Assembly (NCBI GenBank): GCA_017652265.1
Contig: JAGCBH010000015.1
Coordinates: 1-64,000, forward strand
DNA: 64,000 nt
Source of the DNA: a bacterium
GTDB taxonomy: Bacteria > Cyanobacteriota > Vampirovibrionia > Gastranaerophilales > Gastranaerophilaceae
Reading direction: 5' to 3'
A program made the translations under genes and the position numbers. The notes under the pieces are model-generated. The model made no database searches. It was not told the DNA's origin and worked only from the letters and a program-made list of their open reading frames with translations. The number at the start of each line of letters is the position of its first letter. Within the stretch, counting starts at the first letter, position 1. This document shows, piece after piece, positions 1 to 9,800 of this stretch.

Positions 1-204
1 GTGCATTGGCAATTCTTCATTAACACCTATAATAATCTTCAATACCGTAGCTTCAGGATTTTTAATTTTTAATTTTTTATATTCCGTATTATCCCAAGTG
101 GATGTTGTCTTTAATAATACTTCTTTTTCCGCAGAATACGATACATTTGCTACACACAAAATCATTGCAAACAGAACAATAATTGATTTTACTAATTTGG
201 TCAT
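1..204 (-). CDS. Secreted cupin-domain protein, 3' end cut by window edge
   Basis: Reading leftward from an ATG at 204 gives 68 codons with no stop before the window edge. The first ~22 residues form a signal peptide (MTKLVKSIIVLFAMILCVAN) ending near SYSAEK. The rest contains 'NPEATVLKIIIGVNEELPMH', which matches the start of a small cupin barrel (PEA-v-i-ippGe-lp-H), with the His being the first expected metal ligand. A GAGGAG ribosome site lies about 7 bases upstream of the ATG. Secretion and the cupin fold are inferred from this fragment; the other metal ligands lie outside the window and the substrate is unknown. Confidence 0.8.
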   Translation of the reverse strand, partial: MTKLVKSIIVLFAMILCVANVSYSAEKEVLLKTTSTWDNTEYKKLKIKNPEATVLKIIIGVNEELPMH

Positions 205-315
205 GTCCTTAACTCCTCAAAACTTATGATTATAGTATACAACTTCCGACTAAAATATCAAATAACATATAGTTACAATTTATTTTAATTGTTGACTTTC
301 TGATGAACTTTTATT

Positions 316-324
316 TGGTATAAT
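316..324 (+). promoter_or_regulatory. Extended -10 promoter of the secreted vWA gene
   Basis: TGGTATAAT is an extended -10 element (TGn plus perfect TATAAT), 25 bases before the ATG at 350. No good -35 box sits at the usual distance, which extended -10 promoters tolerate. Confidence 0.5.
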
Positions 325-349
325 AGTTATAATATTGTAAGGAGTTTTT

Positions 350-1270
350 ATGAAAAGAATTTTTATATTATTATGCATAATTTCTTTGTTCACAGTTACT
401 GCAATTGGTGCTAAATACAAAGTCAATACGGGTGGACAAATCACTTCTCCAAACGGAAGTGTTCAAAACACCTCAAACATCTTACAGCCTACACCTGTAA
501 ACCAGGTTTACACAAATTATTATCATCAAAATTATGTTGACAACAAACAGGTCAACGTAAATCCTGTCGGGACTATTGATATAGTAATGGACTATTCGGG
601 CAGCATGACGTACTGGATTGAGGTCGCTAAGCGATCTATGGCATCTATTGTCTCCCAACTTCCGCAATCCACAAAGGTCGGATTTAGAGTTTTCGGTCAC
701 AACGGCGGAAATAACCCATATACACCGGTCTTAAATAAAGTTAAATGCGTTACCAAAAATAAAAAAGGGAAATATGTTGTTGCAACCCAAACGTCATCAT
801 ATCTCGGCAACACATCCGGCTCATGCTCAGCTACATCACAGGTTGTCCCGGTAGTACCATACAACGCAATGTCGCTTTTAAACGGCATGAACTCAATTCA
901 GGTAGGCGGCTCAACACCGCTCACTTTGGCACTTGAACAGGCCGTAAATACAGACTTCAGCAAGATGGATAATATCTCTAAAAAGAAAATTGTTTTAATA
1001 ACTGACGGCGGAGAAAACTGCGGCGGCGACCCTTGCGCGTTCGCACAACAACTTGTTTCTCAGAGAAAAGACATTACCATTGATGTTGTTCTTGTCTCAT
1101 CAGGCTCAAGAGAACTTGTCTGCCTTGCAAATTTAACGGGCGGAAAATTCTATAATACAAGCGATGTTTCAAGTTTTATGAATGTCATACAGGAATCCGT
1201 AACAAGTACCCCTGCGGAAAATCAAACAGAGCCGGAAAAAACTCAAGAATACGAATTTATGGGCTGGTAG
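350..1270 (+). CDS. Secreted von Willebrand factor A domain protein
   Basis: A 306-residue protein with a signal peptide (residues 1-~20, cleavage near TAIGA) and a vWA domain from about residue 73. The metal-ion-dependent adhesion site is complete: DYSGS, a Thr in the STPLTLAL segment, and the Asp in LITDGGENCGG. vWA domains with an intact MIDAS bind protein ligands through a divalent metal. Several Cys in the second half could form disulfides. The C-terminal ~25 residues are a charged tail. The start is fixed by AAGGAG seven bases upstream. The stop codon directly abuts the stop of the opposing TonB-like gene, with no spacer. The partner is unknown; a role at the cell surface beside the neighbouring vWA/TonB operon is inference. 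Confidence 0.85.
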   Translation: MKRIFILLCIISLFTVTAIGAKYKVNTGGQITSPNGSVQNTSNILQPTPVNQVYTNYYHQNYVDNKQVNVNPVGTIDIVMDYSGSMTYWIEVAKRSMASIVSQLPQSTKVGFRVFGHNGGNNPYTPVLNKVKCVTKNKKGKYVVATQTSSYLGNTSGSCSATSQVVPVVPYNAMSLLNGMNSIQVGGSTPLTLALEQAVNTDFSKMDNISKKKIVLITDGGENCGGDPCAFAQQLVSQRKDITIDVVLVSSGSRELVCLANLTGGKFYNTSDVSSFMNVIQESVTSTPAENQTEPEKTQEYEFMGW

Positions 1271-2257
1271 TTACTGCAGCTTAACTTCAAAATTCCCGCC
1301 GTACATTGTGACAGTCAGCGTTAAATCTTCACCGGCATAACCAGCAGGCGGTTCTTTAAACGCAGGGTTGCCCATCACTGCCGCATAAACAGCATCATTA
1401 AGGCTGTTGTTTTTAGACTGAACAGAGAATTTTCTGTTAACAAGTTTTCCTGATTTATCAATTTTGAAAGTAACCGCACAATTTCCGTCACCTATAACGG
1501 CGCCAAAATTAATATCTTTCCCTATTCTGTTACGCAATTCAACTTTGTAGGCTTCAAATTCCTTTTTCAACTGTATAGTGTCAGGTGCTTTAGCAACAAT
1601 TGTTTCCTGTTTTGGCGGTTCCGTCACTTTCGGAGTTTCCGTTTTTGGTTGTTCTATTTTCTTCGGTTCTGTCTTTTGAGACGGAGTCTTACGTGTTGAA
1701 AGTTTTTGGATAATTTCCTGTTTTTCCTGCTCTGTCATAGTAGATGTCGTTTGTTGAGCAGCAGGTTTAATTTGGGTATTTTGCTGAGTTTTTTGTGTAG
1801 TCTGAACTATCTTTTTAGGAGTTTCAGTCTTTGGTGTCACTTTTTTCTCCTGAACTTTTACGGGTTCAGGTAGCACATGTGTTACGGTTTTTGTTATTTT
1901 AGGTGTTTTTTCACGCCATAGTTTATCAATAGACGGAATTGACTTTGTTACAGCAGTTTCGGTATCATTATTCACAATGTTTTCAGCAGGCTTCATATCC
2001 CTGCCTATAAAAATTAACGACAACACCGATAAAATTATGCACAAAATAAAAATCAACAATGCCGGAATATCAACAAAATTTGAATAATTAGCAGTTTTAG
2101 ATTCCGCAGTCTTAACTCTCGGAGATTTCTGGATTTTGGTTTTTGACTCATTCGCGTCATTTCCGTCACTTATGGGTGTGAAAATATTATTCCCACAGTC
2201 GCAAAACTCAGGTTTTACATCATATTCTTGTCCGCAATCCGTGCATTTATATCTCAT
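1271..2257 (-). CDS. Zinc-ribbon, single-pass membrane protein with TonB/TolA-like C-terminus
   Basis: 328 residues. Residues 1-25 form a small zinc ribbon (CTDCGQEY...CDCG), presumably cytoplasmic. One membrane helix follows at about 65-87 (PALLIFILCIILSVLSLIFIG), then a long Lys/Thr/Pro/Gln-rich segment like the periplasm-spanning arms of TonB and TolA, then a C-terminal domain (last ~95 residues, from 'ELRNRIGKDINF') resembling TonB_C/TolA domain III. Its ATG overlaps the stop of the upstream gene by four bases, so translation is probably coupled. It is the last gene of the operon. An energy-transducing or envelope-spanning role is inferred from architecture; no ExbB/ExbD genes are in the window. 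Confidence 0.75.
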   Translation of the reverse strand: MRYKCTDCGQEYDVKPEFCDCGNNIFTPISDGNDANESKTKIQKSPRVKTAESKTANYSNFVDIPALLIFILCIILSVLSLIFIGRDMKPAENIVNNDTETAVTKSIPSIDKLWREKTPKITKTVTHVLPEPVKVQEKKVTPKTETPKKIVQTTQKTQQNTQIKPAAQQTTSTMTEQEKQEIIQKLSTRKTPSQKTEPKKIEQPKTETPKVTEPPKQETIVAKAPDTIQLKKEFEAYKVELRNRIGKDINFGAVIGDGNCAVTFKIDKSGKLVNRKFSVQSKNNSLNDAVYAAVMGNPAFKEPPAGYAGEDLTLTVTMYGGNFEVKLQ

Positions 2258-3075
2258 TTGCTTATAACCTTTTCTGAATCTTTATAATCGGCAGGGGTAG
2301 AATATTTTGCCGTTTTGGAAATTTTCCATCCGCCTTCAACTGTTGTACTAAAACGATTTGATCCTTCAGGGAAATTTAGAATTTCCCTGCCCTGATAACT
2401 TCTTATAACCGGCGCAATATACTGAATTGCATATGGGGTATAAGCAGGTGTCAGCGACCATGTCTGTACATTACTAATTTTACCATACTTGTCAACATCA
2501 AACTTAAAACGGAATATAACCCCCTCAGGAATTATAGGGAGTTTTGTATCCTGCATAATTTTATTCTGCAGATTTGAACGCCAAACATTCCATAAAATAA
2601 GTTCCTGACGTTCCTTTTCAGCCTGGCTCATGGTTTGAACAGTTGCCTTTTGCGGCTCCGATTTTGCTTGAACAACAGTAACCGGCTCTTGTTTGGTTTC
2701 GTTTTTAGCAACAGTTACTTCTTTTTGAGGTGCGACCTCTTTCTTGGACAAAATATCCGTGAGCGGATTTTTTTCTTCAGTTTTATGCACTGTTTGAACA
2801 TACGGAGAAACAATATCTTGCTTAACGGTTTTAGGCTGAGTTTTGGCAGGTGTAGTTTGTTTAGTAACTTGTTGTTCAGTTTTAGGTACCGCTTTTTGCG
2901 TTGTCTCCTGAGTTACCGCCATAGTCGGAAGATTTTTAGTTTCCGTCGGAGTCATTTCCTGCTCCACAACAGTATAGTTTGAATCATAAATAAAGACGTT
3001 TTTATGTAACTGCGGCTTAGTAACGCAGGCCAAAACAGTCAATATTACAAATACTGATATTAGAAATTGGTACAC
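2254..3075 (-). CDS. TonB/TolA-like anchored periplasmic protein
   Basis: 273 residues starting with GTG, three bases after the upstream stop codon; this placement favours the GTG. Residues 3-17 are a membrane anchor or uncleaved signal (YQFLISVFVILTVLAC; the Cys could also be lipidated). Residues ~40-165 are Thr/Lys/Gln/Pro-rich and low complexity, as in TonB spacers. The last ~110 residues (from 'LILWNVWRSNLQNKI') form a folded domain like TolA/TonB C-termini ('GVIFRFKFDVDKYGKISNVQ'). It is a distant relative of the next gene, suggesting an old duplication. Function unknown beyond probable envelope spanning. Confidence 0.7.
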   Translation of the reverse strand: MYQFLISVFVILTVLACVTKPQLHKNVFIYDSNYTVVEQEMTPTETKNLPTMAVTQETTQKAVPKTEQQVTKQTTPAKTQPKTVKQDIVSPYVQTVHKTEEKNPLTDILSKKEVAPQKEVTVAKNETKQEPVTVVQAKSEPQKATVQTMSQAEKERQELILWNVWRSNLQNKIMQDTKLPIIPEGVIFRFKFDVDKYGKISNVQTWSLTPAYTPYAIQYIAPVIRSYQGREILNFPEGSNRFSTTVEGGWKISKTAKYSTPADYKDSEKVISK

Positions 3076-3078
3076 TTA

Positions 3079-4677
3079 TTAATCTCTGTCCATTTTATCA
3101 ATTACGTCATCACATACGCTAATATTAAACTTGGTCTTGCTCAGCATATAAGTTTCACCGATAAGCAATGACGTAGGAACTAATGCGGCAAGAACGCTCA
3201 GAAACATGCCGGTCAGGCCGTCACCCATTTCCTGCATAAAGTATGAAATATTCATTGAAAATTCAATAAATATTATGCAACAGCCTATTAAGAATGAACG
3301 GAACATTTCCGATTCAAGTTTGCGAATGCCCTGCAAACCGTAAATTTCAACGCCATGAGTAGCATAATTGCTGAAACCGTCATTTTTAAGCACGTTTGAT
3401 GCCTGTATTTTTCTGTTGCACAAGAAGCCGTTGACAAAAGCAAAAAATGCAAAAATAATCATAAATGTTGCAAGCGCCAAAAATACCGGTGAAATTCTTA
3501 CAGACTGGATTCTTATCCACCCTGCAGCCTCAGGGAAACACATCGCAAGGGTATTAGAAACGGCATATGCCAAAAACGGTGCAGTGATAAATCCAGCCAG
3601 AGTTTCAAATGCCGCCCATATCTGATGAGTGAATAATTTATTTTTAAGATTTCTGATTTTAACAGAGCTCAGGTTGTTCAAAAATCTTTCAATCCAGCCC
3701 TGATATTCTTTAGTCAGAATTTCAAAATCTTCTCTGTATTCGTAGCGGTTTAATTCTTTTGTGAGTTCAACTTTATTACTCTTAAAATATCCGCACGCAT
3801 ATGCAAGTGTTGCACACGTTCCTGTAAAGAACAAAGACATTGCAATAGCAAAGAATGTCATTGAACCGGGTGCAAGATAATAAAGAAGATTTATAAGATA
3901 AATTGCGCCATAAAACAATATGCCCAATATCAGCATTGTTTTCTCAGCAGCTGCGTTACTTACCGAAAGTTCATTTGATTTGTTCTGAAAATTCAGATAA
4001 ACTCCCTGTTTAAATATCAACCCGACACCATATATTATTAATGAATACATCAGCACAAGCTTCATATTTACAGGCATCTGAATAATACTTCCCGCATCTT
4101 TTAATGGTAACCCCGTCAGATAATTTGCCACACCGAAAGCCAAAATAAGAGAAGCTACAAACAAACCGATATGGAGTAAAATTCCTGACTTAGAATTCAT
4201 TGAAATTTTACTGCGTAAATCATTTATAAAATAAGATATTTGTTTTATGATAGCAACCCTTGCCTCTTCAAGTTCGGCCTTGCGTTTTTCAATTTTTAAC
4301 CTTGCGGCAGCATTGACATCATTCCCGTACAACTCTTTTAAATCCTGCTCTGTCATAGTTTCAGGAGTGATTTTTGTATTCCCCGCACTTTCAAGCACTT
4401 TAATCCCTATAAATTCATCGGAATCCTTTACCATCAGTTTGCACATCTTATCAACTTCAAGTCTTTGAGGTAACGGTTGCCCTTTAAACAAGAAATAAGG
4501 ACAGTTAAACTGATTCAATATTGAATATTTGCCTGTATTTTTATTAAATTCTATAGTCAGCATATAATCAAAGCCGAAACTGATACGACAATCACATCCT
4601 TCTTTTGATGAAATCGTTACAAGTTCTTTGTTCGCAAAAGTCTTTTCACCCTGTTTGGTTATTATTGTAAAAGTCAT
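3079..4677 (-). CDS. Polytopic membrane protein with FHA-like N-terminus
   Basis: 532 residues. The first ~100 residues are a soluble beta-rich domain ('TKQGEKTFANKELVTISS...DCRISFGFD...') that looks like a degenerate forkhead-associated domain. A charged helical segment follows, then about eight membrane helices between ~165 and ~515 with a cytoplasmic charged loop near 300-345. An AGGAGA site sits five bases before the ATG. It lies between the vWA gene and the two TonB-like genes in one operon. I do not recognise the family. FHA domains bind phosphothreonine, but the usual GRS...SRxH residues are not clear here, so that activity is doubtful. Confidence 0.65.
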   Translation of the reverse strand: MTFTIITKQGEKTFANKELVTISSKEGCDCRISFGFDYMLTIEFNKNTGKYSILNQFNCPYFLFKGQPLPQRLEVDKMCKLMVKDSDEFIGIKVLESAGNTKITPETMTEQDLKELYGNDVNAAARLKIEKRKAELEEARVAIIKQISYFINDLRSKISMNSKSGILLHIGLFVASLILAFGVANYLTGLPLKDAGSIIQMPVNMKLVLMYSLIIYGVGLIFKQGVYLNFQNKSNELSVSNAAAEKTMLILGILFYGAIYLINLLYYLAPGSMTFFAIAMSLFFTGTCATLAYACGYFKSNKVELTKELNRYEYREDFEILTKEYQGWIERFLNNLSSVKIRNLKNKLFTHQIWAAFETLAGFITAPFLAYAVSNTLAMCFPEAAGWIRIQSVRISPVFLALATFMIIFAFFAFVNGFLCNRKIQASNVLKNDGFSNYATHGVEIYGLQGIRKLESEMFRSFLIGCCIIFIEFSMNISYFMQEMGDGLTGMFLSVLAALVPTSLLIGETYMLSKTKFNISVCDDVIDKMDRD

Positions 4678-4686
4678 TGCTATCTC

Positions 4687-5355
4687 CTATCTTCCTATCG
4701 CTTCCAAAAGTTTACGCTGAGATTTGGCAGCGGTTTGTTCATTTACTAGAATTAATTTATTCTCACCCAGTACATTTGTCAATTTTGTTTTTACAAGATC
4801 AAGTTTTTCCGGATGTGCATATGCAAACATCATTGAAAGTTCCGGAATATATTTTTTTACATTTTCAACATTTTGCGGTAAGGTATCCCAGTCTATTTGT
4901 TTATCAATAGCACCTTCATTTTCAAGGTCCCCTATTACAACAATTGACGGAATATATCCTTCTTTATACATAGTAAGTGCATGGTCAAAGGCCTTTTTAA
5001 GAGCTTCACCATACGCAGTACCGTAATCTTTTGCATCAAATTTTGTAAATTCTTTAAGAGTATCATTTATTGCGGTGCTGTCTGTCGGCGCCCCTTCATA
5101 AATAAGGTAAGATTTTTCTGAAACTCTGATAATTTTAATCTTGTCCTCTGGATCCAAAACAATACATAACGAACGCAAATACTTGATTTCATCATTGAGT
5201 TTCGCCTGATTGGATGCAGAAGAATCTATAACAAATATAACGGATGCCGGATGGAATTCATCTATCTTGATACTTTTTAATCCGCACCAGATAAGTTTCC
5301 CTATAACCGAAACCGCTAAAATTAAAAGTCCAATAATAATTAGTTTTTTATTCAT
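4687..5355 (-). CDS. Membrane-anchored von Willebrand factor A protein
   Basis: 222 residues: an N-terminal membrane anchor (residues ~4-27, KLIIIGLLILAVSVIGKLIW) followed by a single vWA domain. The MIDAS residues are present: DSSAS at about 43-47, a Thr in DYGTAYGEAL, and the Asp in VVIGDLENEG. The domain would face the periplasm. An AAGGAA ribosome site precedes the ATG. It sits in the middle of the operon running from 6606 to 1271 and is the second vWA protein of this locus, distinct from the secreted one at 350-1270. Related anchored vWA proteins act in envelope complexes and in substrate recognition; which applies here is unknown. Confidence 0.8.
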   Translation of the reverse strand: MNKKLIIIGLLILAVSVIGKLIWCGLKSIKIDEFHPASVIFVIDSSASNQAKLNDEIKYLRSLCIVLDPEDKIKIIRVSEKSYLIYEGAPTDSTAINDTLKEFTKFDAKDYGTAYGEALKKAFDHALTMYKEGYIPSIVVIGDLENEGAIDKQIDWDTLPQNVENVKKYIPELSMMFAYAHPEKLDLVKTKLTNVLGENKLILVNEQTAAKSQRKLLEAIGR

Positions 5356-5365
5356 AATCTTTTCC

Positions 5366-6409
5366 TTAATAATTGTACATTACGTTAATATTCTGCTCAA
5401 CTTGAATTTCAAGCTCCGTATAAGACGGTATTTCCGCATCAACGCCTTTTTCCGCAACGGTTGAAATTGCCGAAATACCTGCCCCAACACCGGCGCCAAT
5501 CGCTGCACTTTTACCATAACTATGATTGCCTAAAAGTGCACACAACAAACCTGCCAATGCGCCTACTGCGGCCGCAGATACCGCACTTGTTGCTGCTGAT
5601 TTCAGTTTACCTTCATTTGTTACATCAAAATCAACAGGCTGAGTTACAATATCATAAGATTTTCCTTCAGGAGTAACGAGTTTATTGAAATTTATAACAA
5701 CTCCGCCGTTTCGCATTCCTCTTCGTGCATGTTTGGCTTCCGTCAGGTTACCGTAAACAACACTTCCCTGCGGAGCAATTACCATATTTTGAACAACCCA
5801 GTTACTTTTTAAAACCGCAACAACGCTGTCGCCGACATTTGCGGTAGCCGTATTAATAGCATTTTGAAGATATACATCAAGAGTTGTTCCGGCACCTACA
5901 CTTGCAACATAACCTTGAAAAGAATTATCCGAAGTCTGGTTTGTCTTTTGTACGCCAACTTCATAAGTTTGCTGATTATTTTGAGGAGTATCAAAAGAAT
6001 ACGTTTTTGTAACACCTGTTTTGGCATTTTCAGCAAGCTGTGCAAAATAAGACATGTGCATATCGCCATAATACGGCTGATACTGAATATTCATATCTTC
6101 AAATTTTTTAAGAATTGCTTTATTTATTGAAGATCCTTTTTTATTCGCATCTATATAATAAAAAAGATTTTGTCCTGATGGTTGTATAACAACTGTAACA
6201 TAGCGTTCGGAATCTTTTTCTGAAACAGCATAATAAGGATTCTTTTTCTGAACCGAATACTCTTTTTCCGCAAGAGCGGACTCAATCTGCGAACCGGCTT
6301 CGGTCGGATTTACATTGTATACATAATATAATTCACTATAAGCAAAGACAGCTTCGGTGACTGACAAATAAGCAAACATTATAAACAGTGCAATTATCTT
6401 TTTAATCAT
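5366..6409 (-). CDS. Secreted glycine-zipper protein with VirB10/TrbI-like barrel region
   Basis: 347 residues with a signal peptide (1-~23, ending AVFAYS). The middle (residues ~165-265: 'GTTLDVYLQNAINTATANVGD', then 'APQGSVVYGNLTEAKHARRG') resembles the beta-barrel of TrbI/VirB10 proteins. It is followed by a glycine zipper (~268-315; AAAVGALAGLL and AIGAGVGAGISA) that would insert in a membrane. Start ATG overlaps the preceding stop by four bases (ATGA). Gene order suggests it forms the outer-membrane-proximal part of the envelope system encoded downstream; this is inference. Confidence 0.7.
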   Translation of the reverse strand: MIKKIIALFIMFAYLSVTEAVFAYSELYYVYNVNPTEAGSQIESALAEKEYSVQKKNPYYAVSEKDSERYVTVVIQPSGQNLFYYIDANKKGSSINKAILKKFEDMNIQYQPYYGDMHMSYFAQLAENAKTGVTKTYSFDTPQNNQQTYEVGVQKTNQTSDNSFQGYVASVGAGTTLDVYLQNAINTATANVGDSVVAVLKSNWVVQNMVIAPQGSVVYGNLTEAKHARRGMRNGGVVINFNKLVTPEGKSYDIVTQPVDFDVTNEGKLKSAATSAVSAAAVGALAGLLCALLGNHSYGKSAAIGAGVGAGISAISTVAEKGVDAEIPSYTELEIQVEQNINVMYNY

Positions 6410-6606
6410 TTATCGGCCCCCTCATTTATTATTGTCGTTGTTGTGGTAGTTTTTGTTGTTGTCATACTGCCGTCATCATTAAACTTAAGAATATATTCAA
6501 TAATATTTAACTGAAAAGGTTTATGCATAGCAGGTATTTTAACGGCACAAACAAATGTCAGAATAACTAAAATTAATAAAACAAAAATAATTTTCCTGTT
6601 ACACAT
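6406..6606 (-). CDS. Small single-pass membrane protein, first gene of the envelope operon
   Basis: 66 residues: a hydrophobic helix at 5-22 (KIIFVLLILVILTFVCAV), a short polar stretch and a Thr-rich tail (TTTKTTTTTT). It overlaps the next gene by ATGA, which supports it as a true coding region. No family recognised. It is the promoter-proximal gene of the operon, about 240 bases from the divergent adhesin gene. Confidence 0.65.
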   Translation of the reverse strand: MCNRKIIFVLLILVILTFVCAVKIPAMHKPFQLNIIEYILKFNDDGSMTTTKTTTTTTIINEGADK

Positions 6607-6756
6607 ACTTCCATCTCTTTCTGAAACATTATACTATAAGAAATAACGAAAAGGCAATTATTTAAGTTCGTTATAATAATCAAAATATTAAAAATTGTTT
6701 CAAAATTTAAATAATTTTTTAAAAAATAGCAAATAAATTTATGTTTTGTTTTTTAA

Positions 6757-6785
6757 TTGAGACATACGTTATTCTGACATATAAA
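6757..6785 (+). promoter_or_regulatory. Sigma70-type promoter of the adhesin gene
   Basis: TTGAGA and TATAAA are separated by 17 bases, giving a transcript with a leader of about 55 bases before the ATG at 6849. It lies in the 242-base divergent region between the envelope operon and the adhesin, which otherwise holds only AT-rich sequence. Confidence 0.6.
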
Positions 6786-6848
6786 ATATCAGTGTAAATT
6801 AGTTCATATTAAATAAAGGAATATTATATAAACGAAAGGATTTTTAGC

Positions 6849-9800
6849 ATGAAAAACTCTAAGGGGAATTCAAAACGCGTAGTAGCGGCTGTTTTGGCAA
6901 CATTGTTTATCGGGCAGCAAACTATACTTAGTCAGGCTTTAGCCTCAAACATCACTAATATTCAGGGCAATAACGGTATCTATAACATCAATCCTGAATC
7001 ATTGATTAACAATGGAAACATCGGGTACAGAAAGTACCAAAATTTCAACCTTGATAACGGCGATATTGCAAATCTTATCTATAAATATGGCAATAAAGAC
7101 GTAAGTACATTTTTAAACCTTGTTGACAATACAATAAAAATTAACGGTATTGTAAATACCATGAGAAACGGCAATTTCTACAACGGAAAAGCCGTTTTTG
7201 TATCTCCAAACGGCATGATTGTGGGCTCTTCAGGCGTACTTAACGTAGGATCTTTAAACGTTTATACACCGAACTCTGATGTATTCAATGCATACAAAAA
7301 TAATCCTACCGCAAATTACAGTGCTTTATCCAACAAAAATAACGTCGGCAACGGCTCAATTCAGATAAACGGTCACGTTTTCGCCGCAAAAGATATTGAT
7401 ATGGTATCAAGCAGAGTTCATGTACCTGGCAAAATGCTTGCTGGAGCAGGTGATTTGGCAGTATTCAACAACAACATGAACGCAGATGCTTTATTCAATT
7501 CACTTGTAAACACAGCAAATATGAACCAGGGAAATGCGCTTTCTTCAAGAGGCGGAAACATTACAATAACATCTACAATTGGAACTGCTATTTCCGGTGA
7601 TGTAAGAAATATCGGTAAAGGCAACATAAACATAGCAAATGACGGAGCTTCCGGCGTGTATGTTTCAGGAAACCTCAGAAACTACAAAGGCGACACAAAT
7701 GTTGTAAACACATCAGGAAAAATTTACCTTGCTCCTACAGGAAACGTTAAAAATTCCGGAGGAAAATTAACTCTTCAAAACAACGGAGAAGGTATTCGTT
7801 TACTTAACGGTTCACATGTTGAAAGTAAAGATTTGACAATAAACAACAATGGCAGTGACGGTACGATATTGGGCGGAAATATTAACACCTGCGGAAATGT
7901 TTCAATAAACAACAACGCAGGTTATTTGAGTATGTCAGGCGACACTGTTAACCACGGGAATATGACAATAGACAACACAAGCAACCAGTTAAACATCTCC
8001 GGCAATATATCAAATTCAAACGGACAACTAACTGTAAGTAACAGCGGAGAAAAAGGTCTGAATTTAATTTCCACATCTCATATCACATCCAAAGGCCTTG
8101 AAATTAACAACGATGGCAGAGACGGATTAAATATGAACGGCGTAATAAACAATACCGGCAGCGCATCAATTATAAACACATCTTCAGGCATTAAAGGTCT
8201 GAATATGAACGGTTCATTCACAAATACCGGCAATTTGGAAGTTATTAACAATGGTACTAACGGTTTAAACATCAATGGTCAGGTTGTTAACAACGGAAAC
8301 GCACAAATCACAAATACATCATCCGGCATTAAAGGTTTAAATGTAAAAGGATCACTTGAAAACCACGGAACATTAGAACTTACAAATGACGGCAAAAATG
8401 GTTTGAATGTTCTTGGACAGGTTACTAACTATGGCAACGCTAATGTTATGAACACAGAATCCGGTATTCGTGGTATGAATATCAGAGGCAAATTTATTAA
8501 CCACGGCAATGCGGAATTTGTCAATGACGGTCGTGACGGTTTAAACGTATACGGAACTCTGGCAAACGACAATGGTCAGTTGAACATGACAAACTTCGGA
8601 ACTAAAGGCTTGAATATTAAAAATACCGGTAAAGTTAATTCTAATGGTATTTCAATGATTAACTATGGCAACAACGGTTTATACATCGGTGGTGAAGTAA
8701 TTAACAACGGTAACGGAACTTATGAAAACAGAAATCAATACGGCAGCTTGAATATAAGCAATACTGCACAAATGTCTAATACTAACGGAACCGCAACATA
8801 TAAAAATAACGGCGAACACGGTATGGTATTTGCAGGAGAAGTTAACAATCAGGGAACAACAATTGCTCAAAATAACAACGGCGGATTAAGCATTACCGGT
8901 AAATTCAAAAATGCCGGAGATTCCACATTTACAAACAATGGCAGCCAATTAAGAATTTCAGGTCAGGTAACAAATACTAACGGATTGTTATCTTTAATCA
9001 ATAACGGCCAGAATGGTCTGAATGTTACAGGCACAGGAAAAGTCAATGCTCAAGGACTTAACATGACAAACAACGGCCAGAACGGACTCAATATCACAGG
9101 TCAGGTAATCAACAAAGGCAATGCCCTGATTAATAACACATCATCAGGCATTAACGGCTTGAATATCAAAGGTAAAATATCAAACAGCAACGGACTTTTG
9201 AATATCAATAATGAAGGCGCAGGCGGTTTGAAAACATATACTAACTCTGAAATTATTTCTAATAACATAAATAATGACAGCCTTAACATGACAAACTCAG
9301 GCGAAAACGGTTTGGTTATTGCCGGCAATGTAAATACATTAGGCAATACCACAATGACTAATACAGGAACCAAGGGTTTGAATGTATATGGCAATATTGA
9401 AACCGTTAACGGCAATCTTGATTTAATTAATGACGGCGCTTACGGCATAAATATTCTTGGTAAAACTACAAACACTGTTGGTAAAACTACAATGTTGAAT
9501 AACGGTGAAAATGGTCTGAATATCAGACCTACAGGCCAGGTATTTGCAGATAACGCAGACCTCATCAATAACGGTGCCTCAGGTTTAAAAATCAGCGGTA
9601 AAGTTGAAATCGGCAATAACGGCAACATCGTAAACAATGGTATCGGAGGTTTAAATATCACCGGTACTGTCAACCACGGCATTGCAGATCCTCACGCTCC
9701 GCAGGGTGATTTAGTTCTTGAAAATAACGGTCAGAACGGTATCAATATGGATGGCGCCAATGTTCACAGCTTCAACAACGTCTCTATCGTTAATAATGAA

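Noticed and set aside
2635-2982. 115-codon plus-strand frame inside the TonB-like gene
   Set aside because: Antisense shadow of the Lys/Thr/Gln-rich spacer; gives Phe/Leu/Arg-rich nonsense.
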